Positions 56,504 through 64,000 of a stretch of 64,000 nucleotides of DNA are shown here, piece by piece (position 1 is the stretch's first letter; every line of letters starts with the position of its first letter). The position numbers and the translations under genes were made by a program. The stretch spans positions 558,001-622,000 of the forward strand of contig NZ_JBFEFI010000004.1 of the NCBI RefSeq assembly GCF_040717535.1, read 5' to 3'. The notes below the pieces were generated by a model. That model had not been told where the DNA came from. It saw only the letters and a program-made list of their open reading frames with translations, and made no database searches. The stretch comes from Thalassoglobus sp. JC818. GTDB taxonomy: Bacteria > Planctomycetota > Planctomycetia > Planctomycetales > Planctomycetaceae.

Positions 56504-58334
56504 ATGCCGTTGGAAGCAGTGGAAGGAATTGCGAGAGCAGGATCGTCGTTCCGAAACTCACCAGACTGAGAACGGCTAGCATCGGAGTCCAGGAGCGAAG
56601 GCTTTCCGATTCGGTCAGGCGGCCCATTTTCGTGAAGATCCAGAATCCGGAATCATTCATCCAGCTTCCCATCAGCGAACCAGCTCCAATGGCCGTCGCC
56701 AGGTAAACGGGATGAAAACCAAGTTCGACGCCGCTGATCATCGACGCCAACATTCCAGAACCGATGATCATCGCAGTCGTGCTCGAACCTTGAGCCACCT
56801 TCAGCAGTGCAGCCAATGAATAACCAAGAATCAGGAACGCCATCCCGGTCGACGAGGAAGAGACTTCGCCACTGGTGAACATGTCTCGAATCGCATCTCC
56901 GATGCCAGCCACCTTAAGCATCGCTCCAAATGCTCCCCCGGCAGCGGTGATTAGAATGATGGTTCCGCCGCTCATCAGTGCCAGCTCAACCGTTTCTGAC
57001 ATCGCTTTCAGCGTTGGCTTCTTCTGACGGAAAACAATCCACATCGCAATGATGGTCGAAAGCAGCAAAGCCAGGTTCGCATTTCCGAACAGCTTGGAAA
57101 CGTTCGCTGCCTGTCGCAGAGGAGTATTCCAATCGTGGGCACGAATCAGTTTCGGGAACGTCACTTCCAGCAGCAGTCGATTGAATCGCTCTCGCTCATG
57201 GACTTTCATTGCGTCGAGATCAGATTGCGAAAGAGCACTGACCAGCGACTCACGTTCCAACTCGAGAGCACGCTCCTTGGAGATCTTGTCTGCATTGAGT
57301 TGTTCGTCGATTTTCCAACTCTTGTCGATCACTTCATCGAAGGCATGATTGTCGTAAAGCAGCGGGCTTTTCTGAACGAGCACGTCATTGAATGCGGTGA
57401 CGACGCTTTGCTTCTGTTCCTCATCGAGGTTTGGTTCCTCGAAGATCTCTCTAACGTCTTCCGGCAAGACGCTCGCAATCCTTTGAGCAGCCGGAGCGGC
57501 ATCCGGTCCGACCAGTGCGGACTGAAACGCTGACCAGTCGGTGATATCCGCTACTTGCAAGCGGGGAGTATGTTCCGCGTTTGCCAAGGTATCGAGTGCG
57601 GTATTCGCCGAGATCAGAGCGACCGGCAGGATGACTGGCAACAACGACAACCACAGCGGCGGAGTCGTTTTCGGAACTTCAGGCACATCATCTTCGGTTC
57701 CGACGACACGGTCATCACGAAACGGAATCTCGATCATTTTGTTGAGCCAGGCAGAGATCGCCAACCCCGCAATCGCAGCGGGCAAAGCCACCATCGCCCC
57801 GACGAGAATCATCGTTCCAATGTCGATTCCCAAGGTCGTCGCCATCACGAGCGGCCCCGGAGTCGGCGGCACGAGGGTGTGTGTAATCGCTCCTCCGGCA
57901 GCAATCGCGAGAATATAGAGCAGATAATTCTTGTTGGTTCTGCGAAACAGCGAACGTGCCAGCGGGACCAGCAAGTAAAAAACCGTATCGAAGAAGACGG
58001 GAACGGAAAGCACGAATCCGCTTCCCATCAACGCCCATGACGCTCGTTTCTCGCCTAGCCAGCCGAGAAACGCCTGTACAATTCGATCGGCAGCCCCGGA
58101 GACCATCATACACTCACCAATGATGGCGGCCAGCCCAATCACAATCGCAATATTCCCAGCTGCGCTTCCGAACGAATCAGCAACGCGAGAGATCTTGTCT
58201 TCGACCGCTCCCGGAGAAAGCAGACTCACGACAATCGCTGAAACGATCAACGCGAGAAACGCATTGACTTTCAGGATCAGAATGAGACCCAGGATTGTGA
58301 CAATACCAATGGCGAGAATGATCAGGGGATCCAA
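56502..58334 (-). CDS. GntP-family permease (gluconate/organic acid:H+ symporter) with large central insert
   Basis: About 610 residues; GntP proteins are normally about 440-460. N-terminal helices include NAFLALIVSAIVVSLL and GNIAIVIGLAAIIGECMMVS, then GGAITHTLVPPTPGP, the GntP signature. C-terminal helices include LKVAQGSSTTAMIIGSG and GSLMGSWMNDSGFWIF. The extra length is a charged, helical insert of about 165 residues (about 248-413) between the two halves. TTG 58334 is chosen because GAGGAG precedes it by six bases; an ATG at 58400 lacks this. The substrate is unknown (gluconate, sugar acid or similar). Confidence 0.9.
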   Translation of the reverse strand: MDPLIILAIGIVTILGLILILKVNAFLALIVSAIVVSLLSPGAVEDKISRVADSFGSAAGNIAIVIGLAAIIGECMMVSGAADRIVQAFLGWLGEKRASWALMGSGFVLSVPVFFDTVFYLLVPLARSLFRRTNKNYLLYILAIAAGGAITHTLVPPTPGPLVMATTLGIDIGTMILVGAMVALPAAIAGLAISAWLNKMIEIPFRDDRVVGTEDDVPEVPKTTPPLWLSLLPVILPVALISANTALDTLANAEHTPRLQVADITDWSAFQSALVGPDAAPAAQRIASVLPEDVREIFEEPNLDEEQKQSVVTAFNDVLVQKSPLLYDNHAFDEVIDKSWKIDEQLNADKISKERALELERESLVSALSQSDLDAMKVHERERFNRLLLEVTFPKLIRAHDWNTPLRQAANVSKLFGNANLALLLSTIIAMWIVFRQKKPTLKAMSETVELALMSGGTIILITAAGGAFGAMLKVAGIGDAIRDMFTSGEVSSSSTGMAFLILGYSLAALLKVAQGSSTTAMIIGSGMLASMISGVELGFHPVYLATAIGAGSLMGSWMNDSGFWIFTKMGRLTESESLRSWTPMLAVLSLVSFGTTILLSQFLPLLPTA

Positions 58335-58751
58335 GAAGAACTCCTCATGAGTGATGCTTGAGCATCTGTCGTTTGAGTTTGCATCGATAATTGCGAGCAA
58401 ACACGGCCAATGCCCGAGTCAACGTGTCAGCGAGTCGACACCCCCGAACGACTTGCTCGGGCGTAACAGACTCGCATCGATTCTGTTCGATGTTTCCTGC
58501 ACAGTTGAGTCGATCAATTGACGGACGTCAAACCCAACGACCCCGCCTAAGATTTCGAAACCTGCGAAATTGAGGATTACACCAGTGAATCCCAATGTCT
58601 GGGCCAGTTGCTGGCTCTGATTCAGCCACGATGCCATTCAACCTCTCAAGCGAGACCGTTCTCCCTCGTCGCGGTCGGTGAAAAATCCTCGCTTCGTGAC
58701 TATCATGGGTCTAGCCACGCTCAGCGAAAATTCTGATCCATTGGAGACAAC
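58335..58751. other. Region between the GntP and YhdH genes
   Basis: About 417 bases between divergent genes. It contains one small open frame with a good ribosome-binding site (58419-58637, minus), listed separately. Promoters for both genes should lie here but are not clear. Confidence 0.35.
58419..58637 (-). CDS. Possible small protein, 72 residues
   Basis: An open frame with ATG 58637 preceded by GAGAGG four bases away, on the GntP strand and 84 bases upstream of it. The sequence is mixed, with one moderately hydrophobic stretch (LGFTGVILNFAGFEILGGVV). I do not recognise a family. It could be a leader protein of the GntP gene or chance; support is limited to the ribosome-binding site. 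Confidence 0.22.
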   Translation of the reverse strand: MASWLNQSQQLAQTLGFTGVILNFAGFEILGGVVGFDVRQLIDSTVQETSNRIDASLLRPSKSFGGVDSLTR

Positions 58752-59747
58752 ATGGAGGAGCGAACGACGAGTTGTTATCTCGTCAATCGAACAGACGAAT
58801 CCGTTCAGGCAGCTGTCACTTCTACAAAGATCGGCCCTCTCCAATCGGGAGACGTGCTGCTGGAAGTGAGTCTGTCGTCGCTCAACTACAAAGATGCGAT
58901 GGCAGCAACCGGGCATCCGGGCATTGTGAAAAACTTCCCCCACGTTCCGGGCATCGATTCGGTCGGGACCGTTGTCGAGAGTCAAGACGATCGATTCAAA
59001 GCCGGTGATGTTGTCATTGCCACCGGTCACGAGCTTGGTGTCGAGCGCTGGGGGGGATGGTCGGAGAACTTGATTTGTCCTGGGGACTGGCTTGTCCCAC
59101 TTCCGGACGGAATGACGCCAGAAGAAAGCATGATTCTGGGGACTGCGGGATTCACAGCTGCTCAGTGCGTGAGCGCGATCCTCGATCACAAAATCCTGCC
59201 GGAGCAGGGCCCCGTCGTGGTCACCGGAGCAACTGGGGGAGTCGGAAGCCTCTCCGTCGCATTGCTGGCAAAACTCGGATTCCATGTGCATGCAGTCACA
59301 GGCAAAACTGAAAAGCACGACTGGTTGAAGTCGCTGGGGGCAAAGGAAATCTCCGGTCGCGAGCTTTTGAGTGCGGAAAAACGACCTCTGCTGAAAGGGG
59401 AATTCGCAGCGGGTGTGGATACGGTCGGCGGAGACACACTCGCGACGCTCATCAAGAAAACTCATCATCGCGGATGTGTCGCATGCTGCGGAGTCACAGG
59501 CGGCGCGGAACTCCCGTTGACGGTCTATCCATTCATCCTCCGAGGGGTCACGCTGGCCGGAATTGATTCCGCATGGTGTCCTGATGATCAGCGAGCGGAG
59601 ATCTGGAAGAAACTCGCCAGCGACTGGAAGTTGGATGATCTTGATCAACTCAAAGTCCCGCTGACATTCGATGACCTTCCGAACGCTGTCGATGAAATTC
59701 TCGCTGGGAAGTTTTCCGGGCGGGGAGTTGTTCAGATTGCGAAGTAA
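58752..59747 (+). CDS. YhdH/AcuI-type MDR oxidoreductase (acrylyl-CoA reductase family)
   Basis: A 331-residue zinc-free medium-chain dehydrogenase. It has SSLNYKDAMAATGHPGIV (YhdH N-terminal signature), PHVPGIDSVGTVV, the Rossmann motif VVVTGATGGVGSLSVALLAKLG and GVDTVGGDTLATL. The family reduces acrylyl-CoA or related 2-enoyl substrates with NADPH. ATG 58752 is preferred. It precedes the SMP-30 gene by 57 bases on the same strand, so the two may be co-transcribed, though no pathway link is evident. Confidence 0.92.
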   Translation: MEERTTSCYLVNRTDESVQAAVTSTKIGPLQSGDVLLEVSLSSLNYKDAMAATGHPGIVKNFPHVPGIDSVGTVVESQDDRFKAGDVVIATGHELGVERWGGWSENLICPGDWLVPLPDGMTPEESMILGTAGFTAAQCVSAILDHKILPEQGPVVVTGATGGVGSLSVALLAKLGFHVHAVTGKTEKHDWLKSLGAKEISGRELLSAEKRPLLKGEFAAGVDTVGGDTLATLIKKTHHRGCVACCGVTGGAELPLTVYPFILRGVTLAGIDSAWCPDDQRAEIWKKLASDWKLDDLDQLKVPLTFDDLPNAVDEILAGKFSGRGVVQIAK

Positions 59748-59803
59748 CCATCGAAGACTGACTTCACTGAAAACTGATAGACGATTCTCCGAGGAAACCG
59801 CCC

Positions 59804-60844
59804 ATGAAATGTGGATATGCGTCAATGATCAGCTTTGGATTCTCTCTGGTGCTGATCGGTGGGAATAGCATTGCTCAGGCAGCTGAGAACGAGTCCTCAC
59901 AAACGCGATCGGTCTTCGCTCCAGATACTGAACTCGAGCTTCTCTGGAATGACGGTGAATTCACCGAAGGAGTCGCTGTCGGACCGGACGGGCGGATTTA
60001 TTTTAGTGATATCGCGAGAACAGAACGTCCCGGAAAGATCATGCGGTTCGATCCGAAAACAGGCAAGACGGACGTCTTCTGTTCGGACAGTGGGCAAAGC
60101 AACGGGCTGATGTTTGACCGGTCCGGTTCGCTCATCGCCTGCTGCGGAGCCAACGGAGGAAAAATCGCGCTTTGTAGAATTCAAGAAGGCGGGAAAGTTG
60201 AACCACTGGTTTCGAAGTTCAACGGGAAGCGATTGAATTCCCCGAACGACCTCGTCATTCATCCAGACGGGTCCATTTTCTTCAGCGATCCGCGTTATAT
60301 CGGTCCGGAGAAGATCGAACTCGACCTCATGAACGTCTTCCGATTTGATCCGAAGACAAAACAACTGACACGATTAAAAACGGGGATCACAAAACCAAAC
60401 GGAGTCGTTCTCTCTCCCGACGGGAAAACCCTCTACGTTGCCGAAACAGACAATGGATCGACGGGCCAGTCTGATAACCAAGAGCCTGAATCGCCGAAGC
60501 GAATGACGTTGAATGCGTTTGATTTATTGCCGGATGGATCAGTGAAGAATCGGCGTGTCCTTCGCGATTTCGGAGATCAAACCGGCATCGATGGCATGAC
60601 CGTCGACGCAAACGGGAATGTGATTGCAGCAGTCCGTAGCGAGGACCGATTCGGAATTGCGGTCTTCTCGCCGACTGGAGAAGAACTGGAATTTCTTCCG
60701 ACACCTGAACTCCCCACGAATTGCTGTTTCGGTATCAACGACGACGGAAAATCGCTCTATCTCACCGTCGGAACTGGACTCTACAGGGTCTCCACCGGCA
60801 CCACCGGTTTCCATCCTGCCACGACTACGATCGACCAAGACTGA
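59804..60844 (+). CDS. Secreted SMP-30/gluconolactonase/LRE family protein
   Basis: A 346-residue protein with a signal peptide ending near AQAAE (about residue 26). The six-bladed propeller signature is visible as [40 protein letters not shown] (metal-binding N and D) and [20 protein letters not shown], then [13 protein letters not shown]. The family hydrolyses sugar lactones. It is probably periplasmic. Its stop overlaps the queC start (TGATG at 60842-60846), so translation is coupled although the functions look unrelated. Confidence 0.92.
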   Translation: MKCGYASMISFGFSLVLIGGNSIAQAAENESSQTRSVFAPDTELELLWNDGEFTEGVAVGPDGRIYFSDIARTERPGKIMRFDPKTGKTDVFCSDSGQSNGLMFDRSGSLIACCGANGGKIALCRIQEGGKVEPLVSKFNGKRLNSPNDLVIHPDGSIFFSDPRYIGPEKIELDLMNVFRFDPKTKQLTRLKTGITKPNGVVLSPDGKTLYVAETDNGSTGQSDNQEPESPKRMTLNAFDLLPDGSVKNRRVLRDFGDQTGIDGMTVDANGNVIAAVRSEDRFGIAVFSPTGEELEFLPTPELPTNCCFGINDDGKSLYLTVGTGLYRVSTGTTGFHPATTTIDQD

Positions 60845-61554
60845 TGAACTCAAACACTCAACAGCCACGACCTGCAGTGGTCTTGCTCAGCGGCGGACTC
60901 GATTCAGCCACAGCTCTCGCCATCGCGAAGAACGAAGGCTTTACCTGTCACGCACTTTCATTCGATTACGGTCAGCGTCACCGTTTCGAACTCGAAGCAG
61001 CTCATCGCGTCGGTGAACGTCTGGGCGTCGCCGAACATGTGACGATTCCCATCGACCTCAGAAAGTTCGGCGGATCATCGCTGACAGCCGACATCGATGT
61101 TCCCAAGGATCGCGATGAAGAAAGCATGTCGGCAGGGATTCCGTCTACATATGTGCCAGCTCGTAACACAGTGTTTCTCTCGCTGGCACTCGCATGGTCC
61201 GAAGTCTTGAAGTCGTTCGACATCTTCATCGGCGTCAATGCCGTGGATTACAGCGGATATCCCGACTGTCGGCCGGAGTTCATCGAACAGTTTCAGAAGA
61301 CGGCCAATCTCGCCACCAAAGCAGGTGTCGACGGGGAGGGGACGTTTCAGATTCACAGCCCGCTGATTCACCTCACAAAGTCTCAAATCATCAAACGTGG
61401 TATCGAACTCGGTGTCGACTATTCACTGACCCACAGCTGCTACGATCCTTCTCCGGAAGGTGTGAGTTGCGGGCATTGTGATTCGTGCCAGTTGCGACAA
61501 CGTGGATTTCAGGAAGCCGGGCTGACCGATCCGATTCGCTATCAGAGCCAATAG
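60844..61554 (+). CDS. queC: 7-cyano-7-deazaguanine (preQ0) synthase
   Basis: About 236 residues. It shows the PP-loop [25 protein letters not shown], the substrate region [15 protein letters not shown] and [17 protein letters not shown], and four zinc-binding cysteines in HSCYDP and [14 protein letters not shown]. QueC makes preQ0 from 7-carboxy-7-deazaguanine with ATP and ammonia, two enzyme steps before preQ1, which QueF (20966) forms. ATG 60844 overlaps the previous stop. An ATG at 60721 lies within the SMP-30 gene and is rejected. A hairpin follows the stop. Confidence 0.96.
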   Translation: MNSNTQQPRPAVVLLSGGLDSATALAIAKNEGFTCHALSFDYGQRHRFELEAAHRVGERLGVAEHVTIPIDLRKFGGSSLTADIDVPKDRDEESMSAGIPSTYVPARNTVFLSLALAWSEVLKSFDIFIGVNAVDYSGYPDCRPEFIEQFQKTANLATKAGVDGEGTFQIHSPLIHLTKSQIIKRGIELGVDYSLTHSCYDPSPEGVSCGHCDSCQLRQRGFQEAGLTDPIRYQSQ

Positions 61555-61562
61555 TCCATATT

Positions 61563-61613
61563 GATGCTTGCCTGAATTCCTGTGCATCGCCTCGGAATCA
61601 GCGGCAAGGCATC
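61563..61613 (+). terminator. Imperfect hairpin after queC
   Basis: GATGCTTGCC...TGAATTCC pairs with GGAATCA...GGCAAGGCATC, a long stem with a bulge in each half and a 13-base loop. TTATAAT follows at once, so it may act as a terminator placed against the next promoter. Confidence 0.42.
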
Positions 61614-61614
61614 T

Positions 61615-61620
61615 TATAAT
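61615..61620 (+). promoter_or_regulatory. -10 box TATAAT upstream of the DUF5658 gene
   Basis: A perfect TATAAT, 57 bases before ATG 61678, directly behind the queC hairpin. The expected -35 position (TCGGAA) is poor. Confidence 0.38.
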
Positions 61621-61677
61621 CAGTACGCCCACTCGGGCTGAGAATACAGTCGTCAGATCAATCACAGCAGGACAGCG

Positions 61678-62079
61678 ATGAACCAGGATTCCGAGAACTC
61701 TGACGCAGTTTCGGAAGTAGGCGAACACGAAACAGAGCGATCATGGTCAGATTTGCTCGTCGGTCACCTTCCACTCGAAGCTGAAACCGCGATGTTCATT
61801 CTGGTGAACGTCCTCGATTTTCTGATGACCTACCTGCTTCTCTCCACAGGTAAGTTTCGAGAGTCGAACCCCGTTGCGGAGTTCTTTCTAAATCATTGGG
61901 GGCCAGTGCAGGGGATGCTTTACTTCAAGCTTTCGCTGGTCGTTGTCGTCTGTGTCATCGCTCAGATCATCGCACTGAAGAAGCCAGCCACTGCCCGCTG
62001 GCTATTGAATTTCGGAACAGTCGTTGTTGTCGGAGTGGTCGTCTACAGCCTCACGATTTTCCTTCGGGCGGGAGCCTGA
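61678..62079 (+). CDS. DUF5658-like small membrane protein
   Basis: A 133-residue protein. An acidic soluble N-terminus of about 30 residues is followed by three membrane helices (about 36-57, 80-101 and 110-130). FILVNVLDFLMTYLLLSTGK and ESNPVAEFFLNHWGP match the DUF5658 pattern ("N..D...T......G..E.NP"). The function is unknown. ATG 61678 has AGGA six bases upstream. It lies 159 bases before TrkH on the same strand, but no terminator separates them. Confidence 0.68.
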   Translation: MNQDSENSDAVSEVGEHETERSWSDLLVGHLPLEAETAMFILVNVLDFLMTYLLLSTGKFRESNPVAEFFLNHWGPVQGMLYFKLSLVVVVCVIAQIIALKKPATARWLLNFGTVVVVGVVVYSLTIFLRAGA

Positions 62080-62238
62080 GAGTTTCACGTACGTCATGTC
62101 TGATTGCGTGGCAGACAGTTCGCTGACGGTGGATTCCGTGAAACGCTCGCAATCTTTCATCTCGACACTTACGCTGCATTCATTTGTGTCGACCAACTGC
62201 GTGACAGGTCACACACAACTTTATAACGACGAACTTGT

Positions 62239-63804
62239 ATGAACTGGCCCATTGTTGCACGGATGCTCGGACTGCTCGGATTGCTCGTGGGGGCATCCAT
62301 GGCCTTCAGTCTGCCGTGGGCATTCCCGGCCATGGGACAAGTGGAAACGTTCGAAGCACGCGGATTCTGGGGTCTCGTCTTCGCAATGCTTTGCAGCCTC
62401 GCAATCAGCGGGGCTTTGTACGCCTGGGGACATCAAAGCAAGTCTTCAATCCTCAGGAAGGAAGCATTCGCCACCGTCGGCATGGGTTGGATTCTCGCTG
62501 GAGTCCTGGGTGCGCTCCCCTTTCTATTCTCGGGAAGCGAGCGATCTCCCGGCGTTAAAATGACTCCTATCGACGCGTTCTTTGAGTCGGTTTCCGGATT
62601 TACGACGACGGGTGCCTCGCTTCTCACCGAACTTGAAGATCCCGAAGTCATTCCCCGCTGCATCATGTTCTGGCGATGCTTCACTCACTGGCTGGGCGGC
62701 ATGGGAATTATCGTCCTCTTCGTCGCAATTCTCGGCCAGTTGGGGGCAGGGGGGAAGGCGATGCTGAAACGCGAAGTCCCCGGCCCGATCACCGAATCTG
62801 TCCGTCCGCGGGTTCAGGAATCTGCCATTGTGATGTGGACGATATACGTCGTCTTCAGCGGAATCGAAACTGTCTTGCTGATGTCGTGCGGAGTTTCTCT
62901 ATACGAATCGCTGTGCCATACGTTCGGGACCATGGCAACCGGAGGATTCAGCACTCACAACTCCAGCGTAGGCTTCTACAATGGAGGGCCGGTTGAGTTC
63001 ATTATCATCATCTTCATGTTGCTCGCGGGAGTGAACTTCTCGCTTTACTACCTGGTCTTTCGCCGACACCACAAAGACAGCTGGACGAAGCGGCTGAAGC
63101 ATTTGACGAGCGACGCCGAGCTGCGTGCGTACCTGATGATCATTCTGGTGGTCACCATCCTGCTCACAATCAGCCTGATGGTGAACGGTTACTACAGAAA
63201 TCTGTTCGTGGCTTTGCAGCACAGCTTGTTCGCCACGGTCTCGATCATCACGACAACAGGATTCGGCACGGAAGACTTTTCCAACTGGAGCGAATTCGCG
63301 AAGGGTCTGCTGTTCCTGCTGATGTTCGTGGGAGGTTGTGCTGGCTCGACGGCAGGGGGAATCAAGGTCATTCGCTGGGTTCTGCTCGGCAAGATATTCA
63401 TCCTCGAGATCGAAAAATCATTTCGACCGAATGTGGTTCGCCCCCTTCGACTCGGAGGGATCGTCGTCGAAGAACGCATTCGCCACGACGTCGTCGTTTA
63501 CTTTTGTATGGTGATGGTCATTTTCCTGGGAAGCTGGCTTTTGCTGATTACCATCGAACCTGACGATCTCTGGAAAACGCACGGTGAACACGGAATTGCA
63601 GAGAAACTTCTCGACTGCGGAACGGCTGTCGCAGCCACGTTGAATAACGTCGGCCCCGGCCTGGGAGTCATTGGACCGACGGAAAACTTCTCGAATTTTT
63701 CGCAGCAGGGGAAGTGGCTTCTGACCATGTTGATGTTGCTGGGCAGGCTCGAACTGTTCGCCATTCTGGTGTTGCTGACGCCCCGCTTCTGGCGGCAACA
63801 GTAG
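62239..63804 (+). CDS. trkH: Trk-type potassium uptake protein, membrane subunit
   Basis: A 521-residue protein with at least ten helices and four pore loops. The selectivity-filter segments are visible as [27 protein letters not shown] and [23 protein letters not shown] is the conserved TrkH stretch before the last repeat. TrkH takes up K+ with the help of TrkA, which is not in the window. No ribosome-binding site is evident before ATG 62239. A TATAAC at 62222-62227 would start transcription almost at the ATG, so leaderless translation is possible. Confidence 0.94.
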   Translation: MNWPIVARMLGLLGLLVGASMAFSLPWAFPAMGQVETFEARGFWGLVFAMLCSLAISGALYAWGHQSKSSILRKEAFATVGMGWILAGVLGALPFLFSGSERSPGVKMTPIDAFFESVSGFTTTGASLLTELEDPEVIPRCIMFWRCFTHWLGGMGIIVLFVAILGQLGAGGKAMLKREVPGPITESVRPRVQESAIVMWTIYVVFSGIETVLLMSCGVSLYESLCHTFGTMATGGFSTHNSSVGFYNGGPVEFIIIIFMLLAGVNFSLYYLVFRRHHKDSWTKRLKHLTSDAELRAYLMIILVVTILLTISLMVNGYYRNLFVALQHSLFATVSIITTTGFGTEDFSNWSEFAKGLLFLLMFVGGCAGSTAGGIKVIRWVLLGKIFILEIEKSFRPNVVRPLRLGGIVVEERIRHDVVVYFCMVMVIFLGSWLLLITIEPDDLWKTHGEHGIAEKLLDCGTAVAATLNNVGPGLGVIGPTENFSNFSQQGKWLLTMLMLLGRLELFAILVLLTPRFWRQQ

Positions 63805-63983
63805 TCTGCCCAGACGATTGAGACTCTCCGCTTTAACAGTTCGGAATTCTCGTTGATCCAGCTGTTGCGAAAGAGAATCCGTTCGCGTTTCTGATAGGGA
63901 GCCGGGTATGATCAACCAATCGTCGACGAACGGTCCGCATCCCCCCTTGGGGAGATGAGTTCGCAAAAAGGAATCAACGATCC

Positions 63984-64000
63984 ATGCGTCACTCTCTCAA
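63984..64000 (+). CDS. Possible start of the next gene (cut by window end)
   Basis: ATG at 63984 followed by four codons, with AAAGGA about 12 bases upstream. Too short to assign. It would run in the same direction as trkH. Confidence 0.25.

Noticed and set aside
58638-59825. 395-residue open frame on the minus strand
   Set aside because: It lies opposite the YhdH oxidoreductase and part of the SMP-30 gene, both of which have strong family motifs. Its translation is rich in Cys/Arg/His and shows no recognisable domain.

Overview
This 64 kb window reads as chromosome from a planctomycete, most likely order Planctomycetales and close to Planctomycetaceae. Diagnostic features are two DUF1559 prepilin-like proteins, a PVC-type cytochrome/SGNH mosaic protein, an ECF sigma factor beside a Ser/Thr kinase, a VWA membrane protein coupled to a caspase-fold protein, and a zinc-ribbon/transthyretin-like protein. 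I see no rRNA, tRNA, CRISPR array, transposase or prophage. Base and codon use look even throughout. I assign no genus.

Layout. 1-3.1 kb: the end of msrA, then a carbamoyltransferase with SxtJ-like and DUF5989 membrane partners. 3.2-9.8 kb: a gamma-glutamylcyclotransferase overlapping a solitary RND pump (minus strand), then small envelope proteins and a DUF1559 gene. 10-16.7 kb: a zinc-ribbon/transthyretin-like protein, a rhomboid protease, an alpha/beta hydrolase, and a VWA membrane protein overlapping a C13/caspase-like gene. 17-21.3 kb: a kinase, an ECF sigma factor, an atypical anti-sigma factor and queF. 21.7-23.8 kb: a bicarbonate-type transporter fused to a PTS EIIA domain. 23.8-28.9 kb (minus): a PIN/TRAM membrane protein, a class II terpene-cyclase homologue and a DUF116-polyprenyl synthase fusion, which look like an undescribed terpenoid locus. 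29-30.3 kb: a second DUF1559 gene. 30.8-49.6 kb (minus): a type IV pilus/type II secretion-like locus with two PilB/GspE ATPases, one PilT, PilC, five pseudopilins and a 1709-residue GspK/PilX-like protein. 49.9-52.1 kb (minus): csrA, a WecA/MraY-type transferase and a metal-hydrolase-like protein. 52.7-64 kb: the PVC cytochrome protein, a GntP permease with a large insert, a YhdH-type oxidoreductase, an SMP-30 protein coupled to queC, a DUF5658 protein and TrkH.

How the genes fit together. The minus-strand locus at 30.8-49.6 kb is one ordered assembly machine. It lacks a secretin, PilM/GspL-type proteins and a prepilin peptidase, so those must lie elsewhere. It may also handle the DUF1559 prepilin-like proteins, which is inference. 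queF and queC are two steps of the queuosine pathway placed 40 kb apart. Stop/start overlaps (ATGA, TAATG, TGATG) mark the tightest translational units: VWA/caspase-like, PIN-TRAM/cyclase, GspH/GspI and SMP-30/queC. Several strong hairpin terminators separate the units. The best candidates for undescribed biology are the cyclase/prenyl synthase locus, the giant-pseudopilin locus, the EIIA-Band 3 fusion and the VWA/caspase-like pair.
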